Origin: Bacteroidales bacterium
GTDB lineage: Bacteria; Bacteroidota; Bacteroidia; Bacteroidales; UBA932
Assembly (NCBI GenBank): GCA_028686425.1
Contig: JAQUBZ010000001.1
Span: 154,705-218,704 of the forward strand
Direction of reading: 5' to 3'
DNA: 64,000 nt
The notes below the pieces were generated by a model, which did not search any database, had not been told where the DNA came from, and worked only from the letters and a program-made list of their open reading frames with translations. Shown here in pieces: positions 1 to 8,637 of the stretch (position 1 is its first letter; each line of letters starts with the position of its first letter). A program made the translations under genes and the position numbers.

Positions 1-1301
1 TCCACGGACACAAAAGATCTTCCAAGCTCGATAGTATCTTTCAACGTGTCGGAAAAGTTTTCGCCGTATTTAAACAGGCATTGAGTGTAAAATCCATCAA
101 TGCCGTTGTGATGAGCAAATATTTCACTTCCTATACCGAGCCTGTAGGCTCCGGCTATCTTCTTCCTGTTCTTATCCCAAAGTATCAGATGTTTGTAATA
201 TTTGTCGTAATCGTCCAGATCCAAAGGGAGATTGGTCCCTTCTCCGGTGGCTCTGAAAGCTTCCTCCCGACGGCGGCCTATCTCATGAATAAGATTAGGA
301 ATAGAGTCATAATCAGTGAGATAACATTGAAACGAAGCCGTGTCAAACAGTTTACGGCTTTTAATCTTGTCAATCTCCTTGATAATGGCCTTTTTGTCTT
401 TGGGCAGAGCAATTTCCGGAGCGGACGAGAGAGACGACAAAGCACTGTTGGTATTGGACAAATCACTCTGAAGAGCATAAACTCTGCTTCTCAAATATCC
501 GCCAAGAGATAAATTATCCTGATAGTCAGATAGTTCTGTGGGTAAAACAGGCTTTCCTATTCTGATGGGAACGACTCTTCCCTTCTTGTTGAAAAGTTCG
601 TGGGCGAGGCGCAGTGTTCTCAACATAGGATGTATTCTTCCCAAAAAATAGAAGAATCTGGAGTTTTCTCCCTCAAAATAGATGGGAATAACCGGAACGT
701 TTGCATTCCTGATCAGCTTAATCATATTGTCAGGCCATGGAATATCCTCGATTACTCGTCCTTTTTTGAGAGAAGTCCTTCTGCTCCCGTTTTGAATAGT
801 TGCCACTTCCCCTGCAGGAAACAGACCCAAACCGCCACCATTTTCCAGATGCTCTTTGGCCATCCTGATGCCTGTAAAGCTTTTTCTTTTGGATGTGGCG
901 TCAGTGAAAGGATTGACAGGGAGAAAGGTATTTTTCATAGTGGGAATCATGGAGAGGATAAAATTGGAAAGTATTTTGAGATCCGGCCTCATTGTTCCCA
1001 CAATTGCACTTAAAAGAAGTCCGTCTATCCCTCCGAAGGGGTGATTGGAAATAGTGATGAAAGCCCCGTCCTGCGGAATATAGTCCAATTGGTTTGATTT
1101 GAGATTATAACTGACCCTGATATCCCTGAGGGTGCGGTCTGCAAAGTCGTGTCCTGTATAGTTGTGACATCGATCAAAACATCTGTTTACTTTGCAGAAA
1201 CCCAGAACCCACATGAGAATTGCGGCGATGATATATCCCAGAGGGCCTTTCATCTTGATGACCCTCATAATATCGGATTTATTGATTACTTTTGCTTTCA
1301 T
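1..1301 (-). CDS. OlsF/GlsBA-like bifunctional acyltransferase (C-terminus cut by window edge)
   Basis: A protein open to the window edge, with about 433 residues visible. The N-terminal half is a PlsC/LPLAT-type O-acyltransferase: a hydrophobic segment near residues 20-36, the HX4D motif NHPFGGID at about 86-93, FPAGE near 161-165 and VPVIPIYFEG near 202-211. The C-terminal half, from about residue 280, is the OlsB-like GNAT, with the signatures RREEAFRATGEGT, DLDDYDKYYKHLILWD and AGAYRLG. In OlsF proteins the first domain adds the ester-linked acyl chain and the second the amide-linked chain of ornithine or glycine lipids. Bacteroides makes glycine lipids with separate GlsB and GlsA proteins, so a fused form is likely here, but the amino-acid substrate is inferred. 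The start is the first ATG. A -7 box lies 20 bases upstream, and the gene diverges from uvrC. Confidence 0.85.
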   Translation of the reverse strand, partial: MKAKVINKSDIMRVIKMKGPLGYIIAAILMWVLGFCKVNRCFDRCHNYTGHDFADRTLRDIRVSYNLKSNQLDYIPQDGAFITISNHPFGGIDGLLLSAIVGTMRPDLKILSNFILSMIPTMKNTFLPVNPFTDATSKRKSFTGIRMAKEHLENGGGLGLFPAGEVATIQNGSRRTSLKKGRVIEDIPWPDNMIKLIRNANVPVIPIYFEGENSRFFYFLGRIHPMLRTLRLAHELFNKKGRVVPIRIGKPVLPTELSDYQDNLSLGGYLRSRVYALQSDLSNTNSALSSLSSAPEIALPKDKKAIIKEIDKIKSRKLFDTASFQCYLTDYDSIPNLIHEIGRRREEAFRATGEGTNLPLDLDDYDKYYKHLILWDKNRKKIAGAYRLGIGSEIFAHHNGIDGFYTQCLFKYGENFSDTLKDTIELGRSFVSV

Positions 1302-1320
1302 AAACTATAGCCTTAGTTCG

Positions 1321-1328
1321 CAAAGGTA
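1321..1328 (-). promoter_or_regulatory. -7 box of the acyltransferase gene
   Basis: TACCTTTG on the minus strand matches TAnnTTTG, 20 bases upstream of the ATG. I see no TTTG -33 element at the usual distance. Confidence 0.5.
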
Positions 1329-1350
1329 ATATTTTTAATAATATTTTTAT

Positions 1351-3159
1351 ATGAATGTCAGAGATAAAGTAGAGTTTCTTCCCCACGTTCCCGGCGTGTA
1401 TAGATTTTTCAATTCGGAAGGGGTGGTAATCTATGTGGGTAAAGCAAAGGATCTTAAGAGGAGGGTCTCCCAATATTTCAGACCTGTCGAATCTTTAGAC
1501 AGAAAGACAAGGGTTATGGTGAGCAAAATCGCTGATTTACAGCATACTGTGGTTGAAACAGAAGAAGATGCCCTACTCCTTGAAAATAACCTTATCAAAC
1601 AGTTGCAGCCCAAATACAATATTTTGCTGAAGGACAGCAAAACTTACCCGTGGATTTGTATTAAAAACGAACCGTTTCCACGTATTTTCCTAACCAGAAG
1701 AGTGGTCCGAGACGGATCCCGGTATTTCGGGCCATACAGTTCGGTCGTACATGCCCATAATCTGCTCGATTTGATTAACAATCTCTATAAAATCAGAATC
1801 TGCAAACTATCACTGACAGAAGAAAATATTGCAGCAGGCAGATTTCGGCCCTGTCTGAATTACCATTTGGGAAAATGCAAGGCCCCATGCGTGGGAATAA
1901 TGAAGAAAGGGGAGTATGATGCTCAGGTCGAATCGATAGATTATCTTCTGAAAGGGGGAGTGAAAGATCTTATAAGGGGGTTCAGGAATCAGATGAACTC
2001 GGCTGCAAAAGAGTTGAAATTCGAGCAGGCTCAAGAATTTAAGGAGAAAAAAGAGATGCTTGAACACCATTACAGCAAGTCCCTGATTGTGGGACAGGCC
2101 GAACTCGATGTGGATGTATTCTCTCTTGTTGCGGATACCGCAGATGTATTCTGCAACTTTATGCGCCTTAAAAACGGATGTATCATTCAATCATTTAACC
2201 TTGAACTGAAAATGAAAATAGAGCAGGAGGAGGGGGAACTTCTGAGTATGTTCATGGGTGAGATTATATCCAAATTCGGAGGGTTGTCCAAAGAGGTGCT
2301 TGTCCCTTTTATGCCGGATCAGTCATTTGAGGATAAATATGTGCACGTACCTTTGAAGGGGGACAAACTCAGTCTGCTCGAATTGAGCCGAAAGAATGCT
2401 TCTGCCGTGAAATTCAACAAGTTGAAACAGGAGGAACATTTGAGGCCTGAAGAGCATAAAGAAAGAATTGTGAACAATTTACAGAAAGACCTTGGCATGA
2501 AGATTCCTCCACGCCACATAGAGTGCTTTGATAATTCCAATATTCAGGGCAGCGACCCTGTGGCCTCCTGTGTGGTGTTTAAGGATGGAGTGCCGAGCAA
2601 AAAAGATTACAGACATTTCAATATAAAGACCGTAATAGGGGCAAACGATTATGCTTCGATGAAAGAGGTGGTAAACAGAAGATACTCGCGACTGTTGTCG
2701 GAAGGGGAGCCGCTGCCTCAGCTTGTTGTGATAGACGGCGGACGCGGACAACTTGATTTTGCACTTGAGGCCCTTATGGAACTCGGCATTTCAGATGAAA
2801 TATTTATTGTCGGAATAGCCAAACGACTTGAAGAGATAATTGTACCCGGAGACCCCCATCCTCTATTTTTAGACAAAAATTCAAGCTCATTGAGGGTGCT
2901 GATGCAAATCAGGGATGAGGCTCACCGGTTCGGAATCACTCATCACCGTGGAAAAAGAAGCAAAAGACAAGTATTGTCAGAGTTGAGCGGAATCAGAGGA
3001 ATAGGACCTGTAACAGAGGCCATGCTTATCAAAAAGTTCAAGAGTGTGGCAAGAATCAAGAAGGCATCCTTTGAAGAAATTGCGGCTGAAGTTGGACCTT
3101 CTATTGCAACTCTTTTGACAGATTACTTTCGCTGCGGGCAAGCTTCCTCCACTGAATAA
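1351..3159 (+). CDS. uvrC: Excinuclease ABC subunit C
   Basis: UvrC makes both incisions around a lesion in nucleotide excision repair after UvrA/UvrB loading. It is full length at 602 residues. It has an N-terminal GIY-YIG nuclease (GVYRFF at about 14, VIYVGKAKDLKRR at about 26), a cysteine cluster (ICKLSL, then PCLNYHLGKCKAPC, about 150-178) matching the reported UvrC iron-sulfur ligands, a UVR/UvrB-binding helix (about 200-235), an RNase H-like endonuclease domain (IECFDNSNIQGSDPVAS and LVVIDGGRGQL) and a C-terminal helix-hairpin-helix (LSGIRGIGPVTEAML). The ATG is the first usable start. The 3' end overlaps the convergent PnuC gene by 59 bases. I see no nearby terminator. Confidence 0.97.
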   Translation: MNVRDKVEFLPHVPGVYRFFNSEGVVIYVGKAKDLKRRVSQYFRPVESLDRKTRVMVSKIADLQHTVVETEEDALLLENNLIKQLQPKYNILLKDSKTYPWICIKNEPFPRIFLTRRVVRDGSRYFGPYSSVVHAHNLLDLINNLYKIRICKLSLTEENIAAGRFRPCLNYHLGKCKAPCVGIMKKGEYDAQVESIDYLLKGGVKDLIRGFRNQMNSAAKELKFEQAQEFKEKKEMLEHHYSKSLIVGQAELDVDVFSLVADTADVFCNFMRLKNGCIIQSFNLELKMKIEQEEGELLSMFMGEIISKFGGLSKEVLVPFMPDQSFEDKYVHVPLKGDKLSLLELSRKNASAVKFNKLKQEEHLRPEEHKERIVNNLQKDLGMKIPPRHIECFDNSNIQGSDPVASCVVFKDGVPSKKDYRHFNIKTVIGANDYASMKEVVNRRYSRLLSEGEPLPQLVVIDGGRGQLDFALEALMELGISDEIFIVGIAKRLEEIIVPGDPHPLFLDKNSSSLRVLMQIRDEAHRFGITHHRGKRSKRQVLSELSGIRGIGPVTEAMLIKKFKSVARIKKASFEEIAAEVGPSIATLLTDYFRCGQASSTE

Positions 3160-3808
3160 GACCGTTAATCGAATTGGCGAGATAAAATACCCACATGATA
3201 ACCATCATCTCGGCGTGAGCCTCGCCCCGCACGGTAAGAATTAACCACATAGCCACGCTGATGACGTTGGTCACAATCCACAGAAGCCACTGCTCGGTGT
3301 ATGCTTTCACCATCAGGTACATGGCGATAATCGACAATACAGTAGTGGCGGAGTCTTTATATGGTTGAGGATCACCAACTTTGTCTAAAATGAAGCCGCA
3401 AAGAGCCACACTTGCCACACATACTGCAAAAAGGATTATTATCTGCCTGAATGTCATTCGGCGTGCTTTTACTTTTGTTTCATCCTCTACCTGTTTCTTT
3501 TTGCTCCAGCTCAGCCAACCGATAATCTGCATCGGGACGTAGTACAGGGCATTCAAGGCGGCATCCCCGTATAATTGGGATTTGAAAGAGATATAGGCAT
3601 ACAATGACACATTGATAAAGCCGAACACGTAATTGATTATGTTTCCCTTGGCTACGAGTACAACGCATACCAATCCGGTGAAGCTTGCAATGAAGCCCAA
3701 TATGTCAAATTCCTTGGTGACAAGCGAATAAGCCACACTTGTCACAACAACCCCGACTATAAGGAAGTAATCAAAAAAGGACAGGGTGTGTTTGTCAATC
3801 AGTTTCAA
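3101..3808 (-). CDS. pnuC: PnuC family nicotinamide riboside/NMN-type transporter
   Basis: An inner-membrane facilitator of about seven helices and 235 residues. Family landmarks are the N-terminal FGFINVSLYAYISF, the SQLYGDAALNALYY and IGWLSW segments, and the C-terminal WIVTNVISVAMWL. PnuC proteins import vitamin B3 derivatives for NAD salvage, but related subfamilies carry thiamine or riboflavin, so the substrate is inferred. The start is TTG: there is no in-frame ATG before the membrane core, and the TTG overlaps the TGA of the upstream gene (TTGA), which suggests translational coupling to the outer-membrane protein at 3805-6762. The C-terminal tail overlaps uvrC by 59 bases on the opposite strand. 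Confidence 0.9.
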   Translation of the reverse strand: MKLIDKHTLSFFDYFLIVGVVVTSVAYSLVTKEFDILGFIASFTGLVCVVLVAKGNIINYVFGFINVSLYAYISFKSQLYGDAALNALYYVPMQIIGWLSWSKKKQVEDETKVKARRMTFRQIIILFAVCVASVALCGFILDKVGDPQPYKDSATTVLSIIAMYLMVKAYTEQWLLWIVTNVISVAMWLILTVRGEAHAEMMVIMWVFYLANSINGLIQWRKLARSESNLSKELQ

Positions 3809-6762
3809 TATAAATCAGTGCTAAATAATATATTATAGTAATTGTTTTTTTCGCCTGTACGTGCATATCTGAATCCGAGGCTCAATTCGGTCCCGATACG
3901 GATAAAATGAAAATCGAGCAATACGTCGGCTCCGTATGAGTAAAGAAACTTGTCGGGAGTAAGTTTTAAATATCCCTTTTCAGGATATGTGTGAGACTTG
4001 TCAACAGCCAGATCTGTGAATGGAACCACTTGAAGTCGCTTGAGATAATACAGCCACGGCCATGAAACGTCACCGAGATATATCGGAATGGCATAATCAA
4101 AAGTAAACTTTGCGTAATCCATCAGAATAAATTTCTTGTAGCCTCTCGGTACTGATGCGATGTTGGGAAGGTATCCGAACAAATCGTTAGTGAACTGTTT
4201 CTGATATGTTGCGGAGAGCTTTATACCCTGCTGTCTGGTAATACCCGGCAGATAACCGTAAAGATAGGCATAAGCAATGTTGCCGTGCCTGTTATGAGGG
4301 CCATAAGTCGATCTTCCGTTGAACGAGGCCCCGAATCCCCATCTCGGAAACAGCGCCGTCTTGGTCGTGGCCTGCATTCTGTAATATCTTATGCCGTAAG
4401 AGAGACTTTGTCTGTATCTTAAAGGTGCTCCGAAAATAGAATATCTGTCGTTGCTGAAATCTATCGAAAATTGAGGAATAAGTCCGCTGTTCCACCCCGA
4501 CTTGCTTAAATTCAAAGGGACGTATGTGGTAAGAGATATATCAAGGGAAGGTACATTTGTAGTGTCGATTGTATATTTGATGGGATACCTTTCAGGTTCT
4601 ACGTGGGACTCTTCAATGATGGTGTTCATTCTGTAACGATCATTATAGTCAACGGCAAGTTCAAAGACCGGAAAGATGCCCGAATAGTTGAAATTGAGGT
4701 GTCCGGAGTGAAATCCCTTATGATAAGAATAACCGAGTTGTGCGATTGCCGTGCCGAGGGTATTTTGAGAAAGGACCGTGGCCCCCAAGGATGCAAGCTG
4801 GTAATATTGATCATAACTCATCTTCATGATTCTGTTGACATTGGCATAAAATGGAGCCCATGAGTGAAAATTGAACAGATGTTGACCCTTTTTGTACGGT
4901 CTGCTCTGAATAGAATCTATGGTTTCGATTAACAGGCTGTCTTCTCCGGCGGTAATGGGAACTGCTTCGAGTTTTGTCTGGGAAGCAAGCACTTCAGCCA
5001 CCTTATGCTTAAATGGTTTGTCAAAACTTGCGATACTCCAGTCGAGAGAATCTGTCGGAGTTTTGACCGGATGGTATCCAAGTATATCATAATCGACATA
5101 ATAAAGCTCGTCAGTCTCTTTGTTGAAGGTGGGGTTTGATGCACCGAATCTGGAATTTGTAAGTCTGCGCAAAAGTTTCGTCTGCGGATTGTACAGATAT
5201 GCATTGTTGACTCCGTCAAGGTCGCTTATAAAATAAAAGCACGAGTCAATCACCTTAAAATTGTAGATATATCTTGATTGTTCAGGTATTTCCACACTCC
5301 ATTCGCTGTCGGAATCTGCAATATCGGTCTTGTAAACCCCGAGACCTTTGTCAGTGATAACCACAGCGTATGCCGTATTGTTCATCAGAACCCCTTTTGT
5401 AATCTGTCCGTCGGCAGGAGCTCTCTTTGTGAAAATCGGAGTTCCCGTCACTTTGTCGAGCAGAACATAATTGGATCCGCCGGTAATGGGATATTCAACC
5501 ACAACGAGTGAGTCTTTTGTCTTGGAAAGAGAGGGATTGAAATATCTCGTTTTAGTGGTGATGTCACTGAATCTATTGGTTTTTAGGTCATAACTTCTTA
5601 TGATAGAGTATGTTCGCAGCCCCCAACGTATATCCGGGACAGTTTCGGACCATATAATGCAGCTGTCTCTGTCCGGAATTATGGCACTTGTTCCGGCGGC
5701 AAATGTTCTGATTTCTTTTTCCCTCCCTGTCGAATCTATGGAAATCAAATGCCGTGAGTGTTCATATCCCGATTTGAGAGCAAGAGTGCCGCTCCCTAAC
5801 GGAAGAGGATTGCTGTAAGTGACATAGAGCGGATCATTTTTAGAAGATATGGGATAAAACGGGGTATAGCAGCCACGGCTCAGATAATCCTCCACCCATA
5901 CATCTGTCATGAAATTTGTGGCCAGTCTCCAATTCTTTCGCATGGTCCTGCCGGTGGCTTCCCTGAAACTTTTGTTCCATACACTGAAAAAGTGCCACCA
6001 ATTCTGAACGAGCCTGTCCATAATATCTCCCGAAACGTAATAATTGCCGGTCATGTACCTCATGGTACTCGATAAAAGGTATCCGAAAGCATATTTGTTG
6101 GGAGTGTAATATTTGTAGGAGCCGAATCTCCAATGATCGTAATCTCTAAAGTCCCCCTGAATAAACGATGCCCTGAAATATGACAAGAATGATGCGCTTC
6201 TTCCCCTTCCCGCAATCGAAAAGTCGGTTTCGTTTAATGTGGCATCGCCCTCAAGAAACCATCCTGACGGATAAAATCCGGTACCGAGAGCTATAGACTG
6301 CTCTCCAAACAGAAAATGAAACACGCTGAATGTCTTCCTCGTGTAGTGGGCCATTTGTCCGAGATGCCTCCCTTCGTGGATGGCAAGCTGTTCTTCCCAA
6401 TTCTGGGCATACCCTCCGGAAGAGGGAGGAGTTGAAATCAGTTCAATCCTTTTCGGAGCCCAGACAACGGATCCGTTACTCTGTGTCGTATATGGATGAA
6501 GTACCAGCGGAACTTTGGGCATCTCTATGTTGAGGCCAAGCTGTGTGTTGGCTCTGTTCTTTTCAAAAAGGTATAAAAATCTTCTCGCAATGGAGTCGGT
6601 TTCGGCAGGATAGATGATGGAATAATTATCACTTTTGAGTTGCATCCATTTTGCACTTGCAGGGTCTGCTCCGAGCGTATAGTATTGGGCGGAAGAATTA
6701 TTTGTTGAAAACAACAGAATTGAAACGAAAAGAAGCAGATATTTTAATGTATGTTTTATCAT
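3805..6762 (-). CDS. Outer-membrane protein with gluzincin peptidase motif, propeller-like middle and beta-barrel end
   Basis: About 985 residues. A signal peptide (IKHTLKYLLLFVSILLFS, cut near SSAQ) precedes a gluzincin-like peptidase region with HEGRH at about 129-133 and the downstream glutamate in GWFLEGD (about 167-173), the HExxH...E arrangement of zinc metallopeptidases. The middle (about 310-600) has many short beta-rich repeats with aspartate turns, as in WD40/TolB-like propellers. The last 350 residues alternate polar and hydrophobic residues, are rich in Tyr and Phe, and end in Tyr like an outer-membrane barrel. No characterised homologue is known to me. I chose the ATG at 6762 over an upstream GTG (6777) because it begins the signal peptide. 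The gene is coupled to pnuC. Confidence 0.8.
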   Translation of the reverse strand: MIKHTLKYLLLFVSILLFSTNNSSAQYYTLGADPASAKWMQLKSDNYSIIYPAETDSIARRFLYLFEKNRANTQLGLNIEMPKVPLVLHPYTTQSNGSVVWAPKRIELISTPPSSGGYAQNWEEQLAIHEGRHLGQMAHYTRKTFSVFHFLFGEQSIALGTGFYPSGWFLEGDATLNETDFSIAGRGRSASFLSYFRASFIQGDFRDYDHWRFGSYKYYTPNKYAFGYLLSSTMRYMTGNYYVSGDIMDRLVQNWWHFFSVWNKSFREATGRTMRKNWRLATNFMTDVWVEDYLSRGCYTPFYPISSKNDPLYVTYSNPLPLGSGTLALKSGYEHSRHLISIDSTGREKEIRTFAAGTSAIIPDRDSCIIWSETVPDIRWGLRTYSIIRSYDLKTNRFSDITTKTRYFNPSLSKTKDSLVVVEYPITGGSNYVLLDKVTGTPIFTKRAPADGQITKGVLMNNTAYAVVITDKGLGVYKTDIADSDSEWSVEIPEQSRYIYNFKVIDSCFYFISDLDGVNNAYLYNPQTKLLRRLTNSRFGASNPTFNKETDELYYVDYDILGYHPVKTPTDSLDWSIASFDKPFKHKVAEVLASQTKLEAVPITAGEDSLLIETIDSIQSRPYKKGQHLFNFHSWAPFYANVNRIMKMSYDQYYQLASLGATVLSQNTLGTAIAQLGYSYHKGFHSGHLNFNYSGIFPVFELAVDYNDRYRMNTIIEESHVEPERYPIKYTIDTTNVPSLDISLTTYVPLNLSKSGWNSGLIPQFSIDFSNDRYSIFGAPLRYRQSLSYGIRYYRMQATTKTALFPRWGFGASFNGRSTYGPHNRHGNIAYAYLYGYLPGITRQQGIKLSATYQKQFTNDLFGYLPNIASVPRGYKKFILMDYAKFTFDYAIPIYLGDVSWPWLYYLKRLQVVPFTDLAVDKSHTYPEKGYLKLTPDKFLYSYGADVLLDFHFIRIGTELSLGFRYARTGEKNNYYNILFSTDLY

Positions 6763-6815
6763 AAGGGACGATCCCACTTTTGATGTGCAAAATCACAATT
6801 AATACAAATAGACCG

Positions 6816-6823
6816 CAAATGTA
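6816..6823 (-). promoter_or_regulatory. -7 box of the outer-membrane metallopeptidase operon
   Basis: TACATTTG on the minus strand matches TAnnTTTG, about 55 bases upstream of the ATG. It probably serves this gene and the coupled pnuC. No clear -33 element is visible. Confidence 0.5.
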
Positions 6824-6853
6824 AAAATAATAAATAACTTAATGATGTATCGT

Positions 6854-6884
6854 TTTGTATATTTTTTTATCTTGATTAACTTTG
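6854..6884 (+). promoter_or_regulatory. Bacteroidota -33/-7 promoter of the Na/Pi symporter gene
   Basis: TTTG (6854-6857), a 19-base spacer and TAACTTTG (6877-6884): a textbook Bacteroidota sigma promoter. Initiation should fall near 6891, leaving a leader of about 15 bases. Confidence 0.8.
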
Positions 6885-6905
6885 TGCCAAATAACATTGA
6901 CTTAT

Positions 6906-8630
6906 ATGCACATTGTTTTTCAAGTCTTAACTCTCCTCGGGTCACTTGGTCTGTTCTTGTACGGTATGACCCTGATGAGCGAATCTCTCCAAAAAGTTGC
7001 CGGAAACGGACTGCGTAAATTCCTTGCCACAATGACATCCAACCCTTTGAAAAGAATTTTGACAGGGTTGATGGTGACTGCCGTGATACAGTCGTCTTCC
7101 GCAACGACTGTGATGACAGTCAGCTTTGTTAATGCAGGACTGCTCACATTGACACAATCCATAGGGGTTATAATGGGGGCCAATATCGGTACTACGGCTA
7201 CGGCATGGATCATCTCTCTGCTTGGCTTCACAGCCGATATTTCCATGCTTTCCGTTCCGATGATTGCTTTCGGATTCATGTTTATGATGTCCAAAAAACC
7301 GAAGCACAAGAGTGTCGGAGAGATGATAATAGGTTTTGCTCTGTTGTTTATGGGGTTAAGTCTGTTGAAGAACTCCGTACCCGACCTTAATTCTTCGCCT
7401 GAAGTACTTGCATTCGTGCAGTCCTGGACCAATTGGAGATTCTGGTCGGTATTGATTTTTGTGGGAATAGGTACAGTGTTGACAATCGTCCTGCAGTCGT
7501 CTTCCGCAACCATAGCATTGACTTTGGTTATGGTCAATTTCGGTTGGATTCCGTTTGAAATGGCAGCGGCAATGGTGTTGGGAGAAAATATAGGAACCAC
7601 TATAACGGTCAATATTGCAGCTGCTGTAGGTAACGTTTCGGCCAAGAGGGCGGCACGGGCACACACGGTGTTCAATATTTTCGGGGTTATATGGATATTG
7701 ACGGTATTCAGACCATTTCTGAGAGTAGTATCAAAAATCGTGATGGGATTGGGGTGTGCAGATCCGTTAACTCCGTTTGCCACAATCAATGCAGTCGATC
7801 CTGCCCTTGCCTCAATGACAATGCTCTATTCGGTAGCTATGGTACATACCCTGTTTAATGTTGTAAATACCTGTGTTTTAGTGTGGTTTACTCCGTTGAT
7901 TGTAAAATTGGTAACATGGATGGTTCCAAGTCCGAAAGAAGAAGAGGTGTTCAGATTGAAATATATTCAGGGGGGTATATTGAGTACGGCCGAGCTCTCC
8001 TTAGATCAGTCAAAAGGGGAGATTGTACATTTCGGCCAATTGATGAAAAAGCAATTTGCGTATGCAAAAGATGCTATTATTCAGGCAGATACCGAGAAAT
8101 TTACAGAGCTGTTCAATAAGCTTGAACACTATGAACAGATAGCCGACAGGATAGAATTTGAAATAGCCGAATACCTCAACAAGATAGGAGAGGGTGAGAT
8201 AAGTACCGAATCTGCCCACAGAATACAGGCCATGTATAAGATTATCGGAGAGATGGAGAGCATAGGCGACTCAGGATACAACATAGGGCGAATACTTCAG
8301 AGGAAGAATATCAATAATCTCCACCTTGACGAGGATATGGTCAAAAAAATAATGCAGATGCTGTCGTTGCTTGATGTGGCACTTGATGCGATGATAGACA
8401 ACTGCGACAAAGGATATACCAAAATCACCAATATTTCTAATGCTCTCGATGCCGAATACGACATCAACGAGTATAGAAACAATCTTCGTGAAGAGCACAT
8501 GCTCAATCTTGAGAATAACGTATATAGTTATTTGATAGGAGTTTATTACATGGATATAGTATATGAGATAGAGAGAGTGGGTGATTTCATTATCAATATC
8601 TCCGAGGCAATAATGGAAATAAATGATTGA
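6906..8630 (+). CDS. Na/Pi cotransporter family protein with PhoU-like C-terminal domain
   Basis: A sodium-coupled phosphate symporter of the inner membrane. The fold's two inverted repeats are seen as the duplicated QSSSATT/QSSSATI motif (VIQSSSATTVMTV and VLQSSSATIALTL), each followed by a GANIGTT/GENIGTT turn. About eight hydrophobic segments cover residues 5-330. The last 200 residues are a soluble helical PhoU-like domain (LEHYEQIADRIEFEI and IYEIERVGDFIINIS). The ATG at 6906 is chosen: an upstream in-frame TTG lies inside the -7 box and so cannot be on the transcript. The following glycosidase gene starts 7 bases after the stop, or overlaps it if its earlier ATG is used, so co-transcription is likely. 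Confidence 0.92.
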   Translation: MHIVFQVLTLLGSLGLFLYGMTLMSESLQKVAGNGLRKFLATMTSNPLKRILTGLMVTAVIQSSSATTVMTVSFVNAGLLTLTQSIGVIMGANIGTTATAWIISLLGFTADISMLSVPMIAFGFMFMMSKKPKHKSVGEMIIGFALLFMGLSLLKNSVPDLNSSPEVLAFVQSWTNWRFWSVLIFVGIGTVLTIVLQSSSATIALTLVMVNFGWIPFEMAAAMVLGENIGTTITVNIAAAVGNVSAKRAARAHTVFNIFGVIWILTVFRPFLRVVSKIVMGLGCADPLTPFATINAVDPALASMTMLYSVAMVHTLFNVVNTCVLVWFTPLIVKLVTWMVPSPKEEEVFRLKYIQGGILSTAELSLDQSKGEIVHFGQLMKKQFAYAKDAIIQADTEKFTELFNKLEHYEQIADRIEFEIAEYLNKIGEGEISTESAHRIQAMYKIIGEMESIGDSGYNIGRILQRKNINNLHLDEDMVKKIMQMLSLLDVALDAMIDNCDKGYTKITNISNALDAEYDINEYRNNLREEHMLNLENNVYSYLIGVYYMDIVYEIERVGDFIINISEAIMEIND

Positions 8631-8637
8631 TAGAACG

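Noticed and set aside
81..1044. Plus-strand open frames (81-512, 600-1013, 856-1044)
   Set aside because: Antisense to the truncated acyltransferase, whose minus-strand frame has recognisable motifs throughout.
6920..7789. 289-codon open frame on the minus strand
   Set aside because: Lies wholly inside the Na/Pi symporter gene. Its translation is low-complexity in I/V/T/N as expected for the antisense of membrane helices, with no family resemblance.
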